Source of the DNA: Microbacterium sp. YJN-G
Lineage (GTDB): Bacteria; Actinomycetota; Actinomycetes; Actinomycetales; Microbacteriaceae
Direction of reading: 5' to 3'
NCBI RefSeq assembly: GCF_015040615.1
Contig: NZ_CP060402.1
Coordinates: forward strand, 1,178,001-1,242,000
Length of the DNA stretch: 64,000 bases
The translations under genes and the position numbers were made by a program. Under the pieces are notes generated by a model that had not been told where the DNA came from, did no database searches, and worked only from the letters and a program-made list of their open reading frames with translations. Numbering within the stretch: position 1 is the stretch's first letter; each line of letters starts with the position of its first letter. Positions 16,472-26,700 of the stretch are shown here, piece after piece.

Positions 16472-16509
16472 TTCTCACGGCTCTTGGGATTTCTCATGGC
16501 TCTTGGGAG
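16472..16509 (+). repeat. Two 19-bp tandem copies before a small membrane-protein gene
   Basis: The unit TTCTCACGGCTCTTGGGAT is followed directly by a copy differing at two positions (TTCTCATGGCTCTTGGGAG). The second copy leads into the GGGAGGAG ribosome binding site of the gene starting at 16518. Confidence 0.85.
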
Positions 16510-16517
16510 GAGTCCCC

Positions 16518-16928
16518 GTGCGCAGGTCCGGACCCGCGGTGATCGCCGCCGTCATCCTCGGTGCCGAGGCGATCGCGCTGAGCGTGGTCTGCGTCATCGA
16601 GCTGTTCGCGCTCGGCGCCGGTGACGCCAGCTCCGTCGCCAGCGGCATCGCGCTGATCGTGCTGACGCTGCTCGGTGCGGCCGGTCTCTTCGCGTTCGCG
16701 TTCGGAACGCTGCGCGGGGCATCCTGGGCGCGCTCGGGCGGCATCCTGCTCCAGGTGCTGGCCATCGCACTGGCTCTGGCGGCGCTGACCATCCAGCCCA
16801 CGCCGTGGCCGTTCGCCCTCGCGGTCGGACTGTCCGGCGCCGCCGGCCTGGTCGCGCTGATCGCGACGGTCAGGCGCGACGGCGCCGCCGATCCCCGCCT
16901 TCAGCGACCCGCCGCCGACGAGGACTGA
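16518..16928 (+). CDS. Small integral membrane protein
   Basis: The 136-residue protein consists of about four hydrophobic helices (AVIAAVILGAEAIALSVVCV, SGIALIVLTLLGAAGLFAFA, GGILLQVLAIALALAALTI, FALAVGLSGAAGLVALIATV) with a short charged C-terminus. Small four-helix proteins of this kind are common in Microbacteriaceae and have no assigned function. The GTG at 16518 follows GGGAGGAG. It is convergent with bcp, with a two-tier hairpin between. Confidence 0.65.
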   Translation: MRRSGPAVIAAVILGAEAIALSVVCVIELFALGAGDASSVASGIALIVLTLLGAAGLFAFAFGTLRGASWARSGGILLQVLAIALALAALTIQPTPWPFALAVGLSGAAGLVALIATVRRDGAADPRLQRPAADED

Positions 16929-16938
16929 GCGACGCGGC

Positions 16939-16973
16939 GACCCGTGCGGGCCGGCGCGTCGTGCGCCGGGGTC
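16939..16973. terminator. Two-tier hairpin between convergent genes
   Basis: CCGGCGC (16951-16957) pairs with GCGCCGG (16963-16969) inside an outer GACCC/GGGTC pairing. It lies just past the membrane-protein stop and at the 3' end of bcp. Confidence 0.55.
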
Positions 16974-16974
16974 G

Positions 16975-17451
16975 TCAGGCGTCGATGCCGAGCGTCTTGC
17001 GCAGGCGTGCCACGTGGCCCGTGGCCTTGACGTTGTACTGGGCGTGCTCGATGACGCCCTGCTCGTCGATCACGAACGTCGAGCGGATGACGCCCTCGAC
17101 GACCTTGCCGTAGTTCGTCTTCTCGCCCCACACGCCGTAGGCGCTGTGCACGGCGTGGTCGGGGTCGCTCAGCAGCTCGAAGGTGAGCGCGTCGCGCTCG
17201 CGGAACTTGCGCAGCTTCTCAGGCGTGTCGCGGGAGACGCCGATGACGGTGTAGCCGGCGCCCTGCAGCGACGAGATGCTGTCGCGGAAGTCGCACGCCT
17301 GCGTCGTGCAGCCGGGCGTCATGGCCGCCGGGTAGAAGTACAGGATGACCTTCTGCCCGCGAAGGCCTGCCAGCGAGACATCCTCGCCGTCCTGGTCACG
17401 CAGGGTGAAGTCGGGTGCGGTGCTGCCGGTTTCGAGACGTGTCGTGGTCAC
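16975..17451 (-). CDS. bcp: Thioredoxin-dependent peroxiredoxin, Bcp/PrxQ type
   Basis: The 158-residue protein is a one-domain peroxiredoxin that reduces hydrogen peroxide and organic hydroperoxides with thioredoxin. The motif YFYPAAMTPGCTTQACDFRD contains the peroxidatic cysteine (GCTTQAC, about residue 48) and the second cysteine five residues later, the PrxQ arrangement. GVSRDTPEKLRKF and the Arg in IRSTFVID complete the active site. The GTG start follows TAGGCT by 6 nt, so it is probably leaderless. It is convergent with a small membrane-protein gene. Confidence 0.93.
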   Translation of the reverse strand: MTTTRLETGSTAPDFTLRDQDGEDVSLAGLRGQKVILYFYPAAMTPGCTTQACDFRDSISSLQGAGYTVIGVSRDTPEKLRKFRERDALTFELLSDPDHAVHSAYGVWGEKTNYGKVVEGVIRSTFVIDEQGVIEHAQYNVKATGHVARLRKTLGIDA

Positions 17452-17479
17452 CTCACCAGCCTATCCGGCGGGCCGGGGA

Positions 17480-18523
17480 TCAGCCCCCGAACGTCGTCAG
17501 CAGCCGCTGCAGCGATTCCAGCCGCGCCCTGCCGGTGTCGCCCAGCGTGCCGTCCGCGGCGGCCTCGTTCAGCGCGCAGTCCTCGGCGCCGGGAAGGTGC
17601 GTGCAGCCCCGGGGGCACTCCTCGGCGATCTCGGCGAGTTCGGTGTACGCCGCGAGGATGTTCGCGCGGTCGACATGGCCGAGCCCGAAGGAGCGCACGC
17701 CGGGTGTGTCGATCACCCATCCGCTGCCCTGCGGGGTCGCGTACCGCAGCGACACCGTCGATGACGAGGTGTGCCGGCCGCGGCCGGTCACCTCGTTGAC
17801 GTGGCCCGTCGCCCGCCCCGCACTGGGTACCAGGGCGTTGACGAGGGTCGACTTGCCGACACCTGAGTGGCCGACGAAGACCGTGGAGTGGCCGATGAGC
17901 GCGGCGCCGATCTCGTCGACCGGCATGCTGCCGCGGGCGCTGGTGAACACGGTCAGGTCGAGCCCGTCGAAGTGCGACAGGAACTCGGCCGGATCGGCGA
18001 GGTCGGTCTTGGTGACCACCAGCAGGGGGCGGATGCCAGCGTCGAGCGCCGCGACGAGATAGCGATCGACGAGTCGTGCCCGCGGCTCGGGGTCGGCCGC
18101 GGCGACGACGATGAGCATCTGGTCGGCGTTGGCGACGATCACCCGCTCCACCTGATCGGTGTCGTCGGCGCTGCGCCGCAGCAGCGAGGTGCGCTCGGTG
18201 AGGCCGACGATGCGGGCGAGCGAACCCTCATCGCCGGAGGTGTCGCCCACCACGCGGGCCCCGTCGCCGGTGACGATCGGCGTGCGCCGCAGCTCGCGGG
18301 CGCGTGCAGCCGTCACCATGCGCTCGTCGGAGCCGCCCTCGCCCAGCAGCACGCTGTAGCGGCCGCGGTCGACGCCGAGGATGCGGCCGATCTCGGCATC
18401 CTCGTGGGCGGGGCGGCGTTTGGTGCGAGGACGGTTCGCCTTCGGATTCGGGCGCGTGCGGATGCTCGCCTCGTCGAACTCCTCGAAGTCGTCGAGCTCG
18501 TCGTCGTCGCCCAGCCAGCTCAC
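17480..18523 (-). CDS. rsgA: Ribosome small subunit-dependent GTPase RsgA
   Basis: The 347-residue protein is the circularly permuted GTPase that checks late 30S subunit maturation. An acidic then basic N-terminal tail precedes an OB fold. The permuted G motifs follow in order: TKTD (G4), the P-loop GHSGVGKSTLVNAL, the switch region GRGRHTSSST, and DTPGVRSFGL (G3). The C-terminal zinc site is CPRGCTHLPGAEDC. The GTG at 18523 overlaps the aroA stop (GTGA), so translation is coupled, an arrangement common in actinobacteria. Confidence 0.93.
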   Translation of the reverse strand: MSWLGDDDELDDFEEFDEASIRTRPNPKANRPRTKRRPAHEDAEIGRILGVDRGRYSVLLGEGGSDERMVTAARARELRRTPIVTGDGARVVGDTSGDEGSLARIVGLTERTSLLRRSADDTDQVERVIVANADQMLIVVAAADPEPRARLVDRYLVAALDAGIRPLLVVTKTDLADPAEFLSHFDGLDLTVFTSARGSMPVDEIGAALIGHSTVFVGHSGVGKSTLVNALVPSAGRATGHVNEVTGRGRHTSSSTVSLRYATPQGSGWVIDTPGVRSFGLGHVDRANILAAYTELAEIAEECPRGCTHLPGAEDCALNEAAADGTLGDTGRARLESLQRLLTTFGG

Positions 18524-19845
18524 GTGGTGGCGCTCCCCAGCATCCGCTCCCACAGCAGCGTGAACTCGGGGAGCGTCTTCGTGGTCGTGCCGATGTCGTC
18601 GACCTCCACCCCGGGGACGCGCAGCCCGATGAGGGCTCCGGTGGTCGCCATCCGGTGGTCGTGGTAGGCGCCCCAGGCGCCGCCGTGCAGCGGTCGTGGG
18701 ATGATCCGCAGCCCGTCGGGCAGCTCCTCGACCTCGCCGCCCAGCGCACGCAGGTCGCTGATCAGCGCTGCGATGCGGTCGGTCTCGTGGGTGCGGATGT
18801 GGCCCACGCCGCGGATCGTGGTCGGCCCGTCGGCGAAGGCCGCGAGCCCGGCGATGGTCGGGGTCAGCTCGCTGGCGGCCGACAGATCGAGGTCCAGCCC
18901 CCGGATGCCGTCGCCGGCGCGCACCGTGAGGGCACCGCCGTGCCGGCTGGTGTGCGCGCCCATCGCGTGCAGGATGTCGGGCAGCAGGGCGCCCGGCTGG
19001 GTCGAGTGCAGCGGCCAGCCCGTGATGGTGACCTCGCCGCCGGTCACCAGTGCCGCCGCGAGGAAAGGTGCGGCGTTGGAGAGGTCGGGTTCGATCGCCA
19101 CGTCCTTGGCGCGCGGCACGCCCGCCTCGACGAGCCACTCGCCGACCGCGGGGCGCTCGATGCGGATGCCGCGGCGGCTGAGCGACTCGATCGTCATGTC
19201 GATGTGCGGCAGGCTCGGCAGGTGCTCACCGGTGTGCACGAGGTGCAGGCCGACGTCGAAGCGGGGGGCTGCCAGCAGCAGCCCGGAGACGAACTGGCTG
19301 GAGCCGGAGGCGTCGACCTCGACGCGGCCGCCGCGGATGCGCCCGCGCCCGCGGATGGTGAACGGCAGCGACCAGGTGCCCTCGTCGTCGATGTCGACCC
19401 CGAGGTCGCGCATGGCGGTGATCATGGCGCCCATCGGGCGGTGCAGCGCGGTCTCGTGCGCGGTGAGGTGCACGTCGTCGGAGGCGAGGCCCGCCAGCGG
19501 CGCGATGAAGCGCATCACGGTGCCGGCCTGTCCGCAGTCGATCGTCGCGCCGCCGCGCAGGTGTGCGGGGGTGACGAGCAGGTCGGGGCCGAACTCGCCG
19601 TCCGATGGCACCTCCTCGATGCCGATGCCCAGCTGGCGCAGCGCCTCGATCATGCGACGCGAGTCGTCGGAGTGCAGCGGGCGCAGCAGCCGGCCGGGGC
19701 CGTCGGCGATCGCCGCGATCATCAGCTCGCGGTTGGTGAGGGACTTCGACCCGGGAATCGTCACGGAGGCGTGCACGGGCGCGCCGGCCTCCGGCGCCAG
19801 GTACGGGCCGCGGACGGGGGCGGGGGAATACCGATCAGTGCTCAT
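18520..19845 (-). CDS. aroA: 3-phosphoshikimate 1-carboxyvinyltransferase (EPSP synthase)
   Basis: The 441-residue enzyme joins shikimate 3-phosphate and phosphoenolpyruvate in the shikimate pathway. Diagnostic segments are [64 protein letters not shown] and [17 protein letters not shown]. The GSKSLTNR and GQAGTVMRF forms are typical of the actinobacterial enzyme. The ATG at 19845 is preceded by TAGGCT at 8 nt on its own strand. The opposite strand of the same bases carries the sigH promoter, so the two 5' ends share control DNA. Confidence 0.95.
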   Translation of the reverse strand: MSTDRYSPAPVRGPYLAPEAGAPVHASVTIPGSKSLTNRELMIAAIADGPGRLLRPLHSDDSRRMIEALRQLGIGIEEVPSDGEFGPDLLVTPAHLRGGATIDCGQAGTVMRFIAPLAGLASDDVHLTAHETALHRPMGAMITAMRDLGVDIDDEGTWSLPFTIRGRGRIRGGRVEVDASGSSQFVSGLLLAAPRFDVGLHLVHTGEHLPSLPHIDMTIESLSRRGIRIERPAVGEWLVEAGVPRAKDVAIEPDLSNAAPFLAAALVTGGEVTITGWPLHSTQPGALLPDILHAMGAHTSRHGGALTVRAGDGIRGLDLDLSAASELTPTIAGLAAFADGPTTIRGVGHIRTHETDRIAALISDLRALGGEVEELPDGLRIIPRPLHGGAWGAYHDHRMATTGALIGLRVPGVEVDDIGTTTKTLPEFTLLWERMLGSATT

Positions 19846-19850
19846 CGGTT
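19824..19850 (+). promoter_or_regulatory. SigH/SigR-type autoregulatory promoter of sigH
   Basis: GGGAATA (19824-19830) and GTT (19848-19850) match the SigH/SigR consensus GGGAAT-N18-GTT exactly in sequence and spacing. Transcription should start near 19857, about 36 nt before the sigH ATG. The element overlaps the aroA start codon on the other strand. Confidence 0.8.
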
Positions 19851-19892
19851 CATAGCCTAGTGAAGCCTGCGACACGCGGAGAAAGGAGAGAC

Positions 19893-20561
19893 ATGACGAC
19901 GACGCTGATGCGCACGCCCGAGGTCCTCTCCGCTGTCGATGACCTCGCCAGCCTAGACTGGCCGGTGATGGACGAGACAGCATCCGGCGATCCTCGACGC
20001 GACTTCGAGGAGCAGGCGATCCCGTACATGGATCAGCTCTACGCGGCGGCCATGCGCATGACGCGCAACCCCGCCGATGCGGCTGACCTCGTGCAGGAGA
20101 CGTTCGTGAAGGCCTACGGGGCGTGGTCCTCGTTCTCGCAGGGCACCAACCTGAAGGCGTGGCTCTACCGCATCCTCACGAACACCTACATCAACATCTA
20201 CCGCAAGCGCCAGCGCGAGCCCTATCAGGGCACCATCGACGAGCTCGAGGACTGGCAGCTGGGCGGAGCGGAATCGACGACGGCCACGCACAGCCGCTCG
20301 GCCGAGGCCGAGGCGATCGACCGCATGCCCGCATCCGTCGTCAAGGATGCGTTGCAGGAGGTGCCCGAGGACTTCCGTCTGGCCGTGTACCTCGCCGACG
20401 TCGAGGGATTCTCCTACCAGGAGATCGCCGACATCATGAAGACCCCCATCGGCACCGTCATGAGCCGTCTGCACCGTGGCAGACGGATGCTGCGGGAGCT
20501 GCTGGCAGACTACGCCGCCGAGCGAGGGATCGCGGCGGCCCGATCGAGGAGCAGGAAATGA
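19893..20561 (+). CDS. sigH: ECF/group IV sigma factor SigH (SigR), redox and heat stress
   Basis: The 222-residue sigma factor closely resembles Streptomyces SigR and mycobacterial SigH. Region 2 is clear ([44 protein letters not shown]), as is the linker ([20 protein letters not shown]) and region 4 ([43 protein letters not shown]). It directs thioredoxin, mycothiol and proteostasis genes when its anti-sigma factor is oxidised. The ATG at 19893 follows AGAAAGGAGAG. It overlaps rsrA by ATGA and is preceded by a consensus SigH promoter, so positive autoregulation is expected. Confidence 0.93.
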   Translation: MTTTLMRTPEVLSAVDDLASLDWPVMDETASGDPRRDFEEQAIPYMDQLYAAAMRMTRNPADAADLVQETFVKAYGAWSSFSQGTNLKAWLYRILTNTYINIYRKRQREPYQGTIDELEDWQLGGAESTTATHSRSAEAEAIDRMPASVVKDALQEVPEDFRLAVYLADVEGFSYQEIADIMKTPIGTVMSRLHRGRRMLRELLADYAAERGIAAARSRSRK

Positions 20562-20803
20562 GTGACTGCGGCTGTGAGAAAGCCCGCCGGGACCTGGAGG
20601 AGTACCTCCGCAACGAGGTGTGCAACACCGAGCACGCCGACATCCGGATGCATCTGGAGAACTGCCCGTCGTGCAAGGACGAGGCGCTGGTCGCCACGAC
20701 CCTGACCGAGGTCGTCGCCCGAGCGTGCAAGGAGAACGCGCCCGAGGAGCTGCGCGAGCAGGTCTTCGCCCGGCTGCGTGCCGTGCAGGCCGTCTCGCAC
20801 TGA
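20558..20803 (+). CDS. rsrA: Zinc-binding redox anti-sigma factor (RsrA/RshA type)
   Basis: The 81-residue protein has the zinc anti-sigma motif HLENCPSC (His-x3-Cys-x2-Cys) around residues 32-39, with further cysteines in MSDCGCEKA and EVCNTEH. In the family, oxidation forms a disulfide, expels zinc and releases the sigma factor. The length and the coupled ATGA overlap with sigH match the SigR-RsrA and SigH-RshA pairs. It lacks an obvious promoter of its own. Confidence 0.9.
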   Translation: MSDCGCEKARRDLEEYLRNEVCNTEHADIRMHLENCPSCKDEALVATTLTEVVARACKENAPEELREQVFARLRAVQAVSH

Positions 20804-20847
20804 CCCGCATCCGCGAGACCGTCGGCGGCGCCCCCTAGTCTGGAGGC

Positions 20848-22146
20848 ATGACGGTCATCGACGCACGCAACGTCCCCGCCGACCCGCAGTCCCACGACCG
20901 TCTGAGAGACGCAGGCTACGACTACCGGGTGGTCGACCTGAGCGTCGACGCGGAGGCCACCGCCCTCAGCCGTGCGACCGCCCGCGGCTTCCTCGGATCC
21001 GAACCGAGCGACGCCGAGCTCGTGCGGATGCGCGAGAGCGCCGCGACCAGGCGGAACATCGGCGTGTACGAGCCCGGGGCCGAGGCCGAGACGCTGCCGG
21101 TCGCGACGATCAACTCGTGGGTGGCACCCATGACGGCGCCCGGGGGAGAGATCCCCATGTGGGCGATCAGCGCCGTGACCGTCTCGGCGATGCACCGTCG
21201 TCGGGGCATCGCGCGGAATCTGCTGGAGGGCGAGCTGCGCGCAGCAGCATCCGCCGGGGTGCCGCTCGCCGGCCTCACCGTCTCCGAGGCGACGATCTAC
21301 TCGCGGTACGGTTTCGGCCCCGCGGTGCCGGCCGCACGCGTCGAGATCGACACGAGCCGCAGCGGATGGGCGGGCGCCGAGGCGCCGGGGCGGCTGGAGT
21401 ACCTCGAACGCGAGCAGCTGGTCGACGAGCTCGGCGCGGTGCACGAGCGCGCACGCAGCCGCAGAACGGGACAGATCCCGGGCTGGCGGGGACGCTGGCT
21501 GCAGATGGCGGGCCTCGGCGACGAATCCAAGAAGGATGCCGCGGTGCGAGGCGTGCGCTACCTGGATGCGGCGGGCGAGACCCGCGGGGCGATCGCATAC
21601 ACGCTGGAGGATCTGCCGGATGCGTTCCGGAGCACTCTGCGGATCAGGCATCTCGCGGCCGAGACCGACGAGGCGCTGCGCGCCCTGTGGCGGTTCGCCG
21701 TCACCCATGATCTCGTGGACAGGGTCGAAGCGGACCTGCGGCCCGTCGACGATCCGATCGTGCATCTGGTGGCCGATCAGCGCGCCGTCCGCTTCACCGT
21801 GCACGACCACGGCTGGCTGAGGGTGCTCGATGTCCCGGCCGCGCTGCAGGCGCGCCGGTACGCCGCATCCGCCGATGTCGTGATGCAGGTCGACGACGCG
21901 CTCGGGTTCGCGCGCGGCACCTGGCGGGTGCGCATCGGCGCCGACGGCGCCGCCGAGGTGACGGATTCGGATGCCGACCCCGATGTGATGCTGGGCGTCG
22001 TCGAGCTGTCGACCGCGTACGCGGGCGCGGTACCGCTCGGCCAGCTCACGGCCGCCGGTCGCGTGCACGGCGACGAAGCCGCGATCGCCGCACTCGGCCG
22101 TGCGCTGCGCGTGGACCCGTCGCCCGCACTGGGCATCTGGTACTGA
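20848..22146 (+). CDS. Eis-like GNAT family acetyltransferase
   Basis: The 432-residue protein resembles the Eis (enhanced intracellular survival) family: an N-terminal GNAT domain with the acetyl-CoA loop MHRRRGIARNLLEGEL (about residues 110-125), a second degenerate GNAT-like domain, and a C-terminal SCP2-like domain ending in a free carboxylate (SPALGIWY), which in Eis takes part in catalysis. Eis enzymes acetylate several amines of aminoglycosides and other substrates; the natural substrate here is unknown. A TAGTCT box lies 6 nt before the ATG. The 3' end is tandemly duplicated across the stop. Confidence 0.85.
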   Translation: MTVIDARNVPADPQSHDRLRDAGYDYRVVDLSVDAEATALSRATARGFLGSEPSDAELVRMRESAATRRNIGVYEPGAEAETLPVATINSWVAPMTAPGGEIPMWAISAVTVSAMHRRRGIARNLLEGELRAAASAGVPLAGLTVSEATIYSRYGFGPAVPAARVEIDTSRSGWAGAEAPGRLEYLEREQLVDELGAVHERARSRRTGQIPGWRGRWLQMAGLGDESKKDAAVRGVRYLDAAGETRGAIAYTLEDLPDAFRSTLRIRHLAAETDEALRALWRFAVTHDLVDRVEADLRPVDDPIVHLVADQRAVRFTVHDHGWLRVLDVPAALQARRYAASADVVMQVDDALGFARGTWRVRIGADGAAEVTDSDADPDVMLGVVELSTAYAGAVPLGQLTAAGRVHGDEAAIAALGRALRVDPSPALGIWY

Positions 22147-22201
22147 CCGGGCGGCATCTGGTACTGACCGGACGGCATCCGGCGCTGACCTGACGGCATC
22201 C
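22132..22201 (+). repeat. 21-bp tandem repeat (3.3 copies) spanning the eis-like stop codon
   Basis: A 21-bp unit beginning GGCATCTGGTACTGACCGG starts at 22132, 22153 and 22174, with a 7-bp partial copy at 22195. The first copy holds the last codons and stop TGA (22144-22146). Copies two and three repeat the in-frame TGA and diverge gradually. Confidence 0.9.
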
Positions 22202-22327
22202 CGAGGCAGCGGCGGGTGAGCCGCTCGCCGACGCGATCCGGTCGGGTTCCGACGCATTCCCGCCAATCCGGTCCGGCAGACCCGGCACCGGGCGTTCGCC
22301 GTGCGTGGCCGGGGCTAACGTGACCGG

Positions 22328-23785
22328 GTGAGCATCCGTGAATCCTCGGTCGCAGGCGCCTCCGCCGCCGACGCGCGCACCGGCCGACTCGGGCTGGGCC
22401 CGGGGATAGCGCTGTACCTGGCATCCGTCCTCGGCACAGGGTTGCTGGTGCTGCCGGGTCTGACCGCACGCACCGCCGGGCCGGCGAGCATCCTGGCCGT
22501 GGCCCTCGTGACGCTGCTGGCCGTGCCGCTCGCCGGGGCCTTCGCGGCCCTCGCCTCACGCCACCCCGATCCGGGTGGAGTGGCCAGTTACGCCCGGCGG
22601 GCACTCGGTCCCACCGCAGCCAGGGCGACCGGTTACTGGTTCCTGTTCGGCGTCGCCGCGGGAGGACCCGTCGTCGCCATGCTCGGTGCGCAGTACGTCG
22701 CCGTCGTGCTCTCCCTGGATGCGGCGGCGGTGCCGCCGATCGCACTGGCCTTCCTGATCGGTCCTTTCGTCACGAACCTGTTCGGGGTGCATGTCACCGG
22801 CTGGCTGCAGCTGGCGCTCACCGGCCTGCTCATGGCCGTCGTGGTCACAGTGGTCGCCGTCGCAGCCCCCGCAGTCGACCCCGCGCACCTCACTCCGTTC
22901 CTGCCACACGGCTGGGGCGGGGTCGGCACGGCCATCGTCATGTTCGTGTGGGCGTTCGCCGGCTGGGAGGTCGGGACGCACATCTCAGGCGAGTTCCGTG
23001 ATCCGCGGCGCACCATCCCCATCGCGACGACCGTCACGCTGCTGCTCTCGGGGGCGAGCTACCTGGTGCTGCAGGTGGTGACGGTCGGTGCTCTCGGACC
23101 GAGCGCGGGTGACGGCGACGCCGTGCTGCTCGATCTCGCGCGCCTCGGAGACCTGCCCGCCGCACCCGCGCTGATCGGCGCCGCCGCCGGGATCGTCGCA
23201 CTCGGAGTGCTGAACGTGTACCTCGCCGCGTTCTCGAAGTTGGGTGCGTCGCTGGCATCCACGTCAGATCTTCCTCGCTGGATGGCCAAGGGCGTCGAGA
23301 ACGGTCTGGTGCCGCGTCGCGCGCTGCTGGTCACCGGGGTGCTGATGCTGGGCTATTTCGCCCTCATGCTCGCGGCCGGGGGAGACCTGCAGCCCTTCAT
23401 CCTGGTCCACACCGCAAGCATGGTCGCCATCTACGCGGTCGGCATGATCGCGGCGGTGCGCCTGCTGCCGCGGGGGTCGGCCGGGTATCGCCTCGCCGTC
23501 GCAGCGACTGTGCTCACGGTCGGGCTGCTGCCGCTGGCCGGTGCCGCCCTGATCGTCCCGGCCGTTCTCGCCGGGGCCGCCGTGCTGGTGACCCTGCTGA
23601 GGCGCCCCCCGCCGGACCGCCGGCACCGGCTGACGCGGCGGCATCCGCTCCTGGGTGCAGAGCCGACGCTTCCCGGCGGCAGCACGCGCGCCGGCCCGGC
23701 GTCGGCACGCACGCAGGCCCGGCGACGGTACGCGCGCCGGCCTCAGACGCAGGATGCCGCCTCCCGGCGGGAGACGGCATCCTGA
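22328..23785 (+). CDS. APC superfamily amino acid permease
   Basis: The 485-residue protein is an APC-type transporter with about twelve helices. The N-terminal signature GIALYLASVLGTGLLVLPGL corresponds to the broken first helix that binds the amino acid backbone, and PGGVASYARRALG and FVWAFAGWEVGTHISGEFRDP are also family-like. It most resembles YjeH-type exporters of neutral amino acids, judged only from motifs. The last 70 residues are basic, proline-rich and probably disordered. The GTG at 22328 follows TAACGT by 6 nt. The final codons fold into the hairpin that ends this transcript. Confidence 0.82.
   Translation: MSIRESSVAGASAADARTGRLGLGPGIALYLASVLGTGLLVLPGLTARTAGPASILAVALVTLLAVPLAGAFAALASRHPDPGGVASYARRALGPTAARATGYWFLFGVAAGGPVVAMLGAQYVAVVLSLDAAAVPPIALAFLIGPFVTNLFGVHVTGWLQLALTGLLMAVVVTVVAVAAPAVDPAHLTPFLPHGWGGVGTAIVMFVWAFAGWEVGTHISGEFRDPRRTIPIATTVTLLLSGASYLVLQVVTVGALGPSAGDGDAVLLDLARLGDLPAAPALIGAAAGIVALGVLNVYLAAFSKLGASLASTSDLPRWMAKGVENGLVPRRALLVTGVLMLGYFALMLAAGGDLQPFILVHTASMVAIYAVGMIAAVRLLPRGSAGYRLAVAATVLTVGLLPLAGAALIVPAVLAGAAVLVTLLRRPPPDRRHRLTRRHPLLGAEPTLPGGSTRAGPASARTQARRRYARRPQTQDAASRRETAS
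23752..23782. terminator. Hairpin at the end of the APC permease gene
   Basis: GGATGCCG pairs with CGGCATCC and CTCCC with GGGAG, with one internal mismatch and a GGC loop. The hairpin overlaps the last codons of the permease gene and lies between it and the convergent kgd gene. Confidence 0.6.
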
Positions 23786-23799
23786 TTCCGGCGGTGTTC

Positions 23800-26700
23800 T
23801 CAGTCGAGCGTCAGCGCGGCCTTGAGCAGGTTGACCTGCTCGGTCGCGTGCACCTTCGACGACCCGGTGGCGGGAGAGGCCGCGGCGGGACGCGAGACCA
23901 CGCGGAAGCCGCGGTCGCGGACCTTGGCGAACTCCAACGCCAGGAACGGCCAGGCGCCCTGGTTCTCGGGCTCGTCCTGCACCCACACCAGCTCGGCGTT
24001 CGGGTACGAGTCGGTGATCTCGCGCAGCGCGTCGATCGGCGTCGGGTAGAACTGCTCGAGGCGCACCAGGGCGATCTCGGGGTTCGGGTTCTTGTCCAGC
24101 TCGCTGCGCAGATCCCAGTGGATCTTGCCCGCGTGCACGAGCACGCGCTTGACGGCGTTGCGGTCGACACCGCGATCGTCGTCGAGCACCGGCTCGAACC
24201 GGCCCTGGGTGAAGTCCTCGACCTGGCTGGTGGCCCCGCGCAGACGCAGCATCGCCTTCGGGGTGAAGACCACCAGCGGCTTGCGCGGGCGGGAGTACGC
24301 CTGGCGGCGCAGCAGGTGGAAGTACGACGCCGGGGTCGACGGGCGTGCGACGATCATGTTCTCCTGCGCGCACAGCTGCAGGAAGCGCTCCATCCGGGCC
24401 GACGAGTGGTCAGGACCCTGACCCTCGTAGCCGTGCGGGAGCAGCATGACCACACCGGACTGCTGGCCCCACTTCTGCTCGGCAGCCGAGACGTACTCGT
24501 CGATCACCGACTGGGCGCCGTTGACGAAGTCGCCGAACTGCGCCTCCCAGAGCACCAGCGCCTCGGTGTTCTCGACCGAGTAGCCGTACTCGAATCCGAG
24601 CGCGGCGTACTCGCTGAGCAGCGAGTCGTACACGAAGAACCGGCCCTGGCTGTCGGACAGGTTCGTCAGCGGCAGCCACTCCTGTCCATTCCGCCGGTCG
24701 TGCAGCACGGCGTGGCGCTGCACGAAGGTGCCGCGGCGCGAGTCCTGACCTGCCAGGCGCACCGGGGTGCCCTCCACGAGCAGCGAGCCGAACGCGAGCA
24801 GCTCGCCGAAGCCCCAGTCGATGCCGCCCTCGCGGCTCATCGAGACACGCTTGTCGAGCTGCTGCTGCAGCTTGGAGTGCACGGTGAAGCCGTCCGGCTT
24901 GTTGGCATGCGCATCTCCGATGAGGTGGATGACCTCGAGCGGCACGCCGGTGACCTCGGGCGAGCCGATCTGGTCGTCGACCGGTGCCAGGTCGGGGGCG
25001 ATCGGGGTCGCACCGGTCTCGGCGGCGTGCGTCTCGGCGAAGGCGATCTCCAGGCGGTTCTGGAAGTCGGCCTTGGCCTGCTCGTACTCCTCCTCGGTGA
25101 TGTCGCCGCGACCGACCAGCGCCTCGGTGTACAGCTTGCGCACCGAGCGCTTGGCCTGGATCAGGTCGGTCATCAGCGGCTGGGTCATCGACGGGTCATC
25201 GCCCTCGTTGTGACCGCGGCGGCGGTAGCAGACCAGGTCGATGACGACGTCGCGGTGGAAGCGCTCGCGGTACTCGAAGGCGAGCTGGGCGACGTGGATC
25301 ACCGACTCGGGGTCGTCGCCGTTCACGTGGAAGATCGGCGCCTGGATGGTCTTGGCGACATCGGTGGCGTACACCGAGGTGCGCGAGTCGGTCGGCAGCG
25401 TGGTGAAGCCGACCTGGTTGTTGACCACGACGTGCACGGTGCCGCCGGTGCGGTAGCCGCGCAGCTGCGACATCTGCAGCGTCTCGACGACGACGCCCTG
25501 GCCCGCGAAGGCCGCGTCGCCGTGCACGAGGATCGGCAGCCAGGCGAACGTGCCGATGGGCTTGCGATCCTGCTTGGCGCGCACGATGCCCTCGAGCACG
25601 CCGTCGACGGTCTCGAGGTGCGACGGGTTGGCGGCCAGGTACACCGGCAGCTCGGCCCCGTCCTGCGCCACGAAGGTGCCCTCGGTACCGAGGTGGTACT
25701 TCACATCGCCCGAGCCGCGCTGGTTGCCCGGCGTCAGCGAGCCCTCGAACTCGCGGAACACCTGCCCGTACGTCTTGCCGGCGATGTTGGTGAGCACGTT
25801 GAGCCGGCCGCGGTGCGCCATGCCGATCGCGGCGCCGTCGAGGCCCGCGGACGCCGCACCCTGCAGGATCTCGTCCAGCAGCGGGATCAGCGACTCGCCG
25901 CCCTCCAGCGAGAAGCGCTTCTGGCCGACGAACTTCGTCTGCAGGAAGGTCTCGAACGCCTCAGCCTCGTTGAGCTTGCTCAGCACGCGCAGCTGCTCGT
26001 CGTGGCCGGGCTTGACGTACTTGATCTCGACCTTCTCCTGGAACCAGCGACGCTGCTCCGGATCCTGGATGTGCATGTACTCGATGCCCAGGGTGCGGCA
26101 GTACGAGTCGCGCAGGACGCCCAGGATCTCGCGCAGCTTCATCACCCGTCGTCCGCCGAAGCCGCCGGTGACGAACTCGCGGTCGAGGTCCCAGAAGGTG
26201 AGGCCGTGGCTCTCGATCTCGAGGTCGGGGTGCGAGCGCTGCACGTACTCGAGCGGGTCGATGTCGGCCATCAGGTGACCGCGGACGCGGTACGAGTTGA
26301 TCAGCTCCTGCACGCGCGCCTGCTTGTCGACGCGCTCGGCGAGGTCGACGGCGATGTCGGCGTTCCAGCGGATGGGCTGGTAGGGGATGCGCAGCGCGGC
26401 GAAGATCTCCTCGTAGAACTCGCGTTCGCCGATGAGCAGCTCGTGCACCTTCTTGAGGAACTCGCCCGAGCCGGCGCCCTGGATGACGCGGTGGTCGTAG
26501 GTGCTGGTCAGGGTGATGGTCTTGCCGATGCCGAGCTCGGTGAGCGTCTTCTGGCTGGAGCCCTGGAACTCGGCGGGGTAGTCGAGGGCGCCGGCGCCGA
26601 TGATGCAGCCCTGGCCCTTCATCAGGCGCGGCACCGAGTGCACCGTGCCGATGCCGCCGGGGTTGGTCAGCGAGACAGTGGTGCCCGCGAAGTCGGCGGC

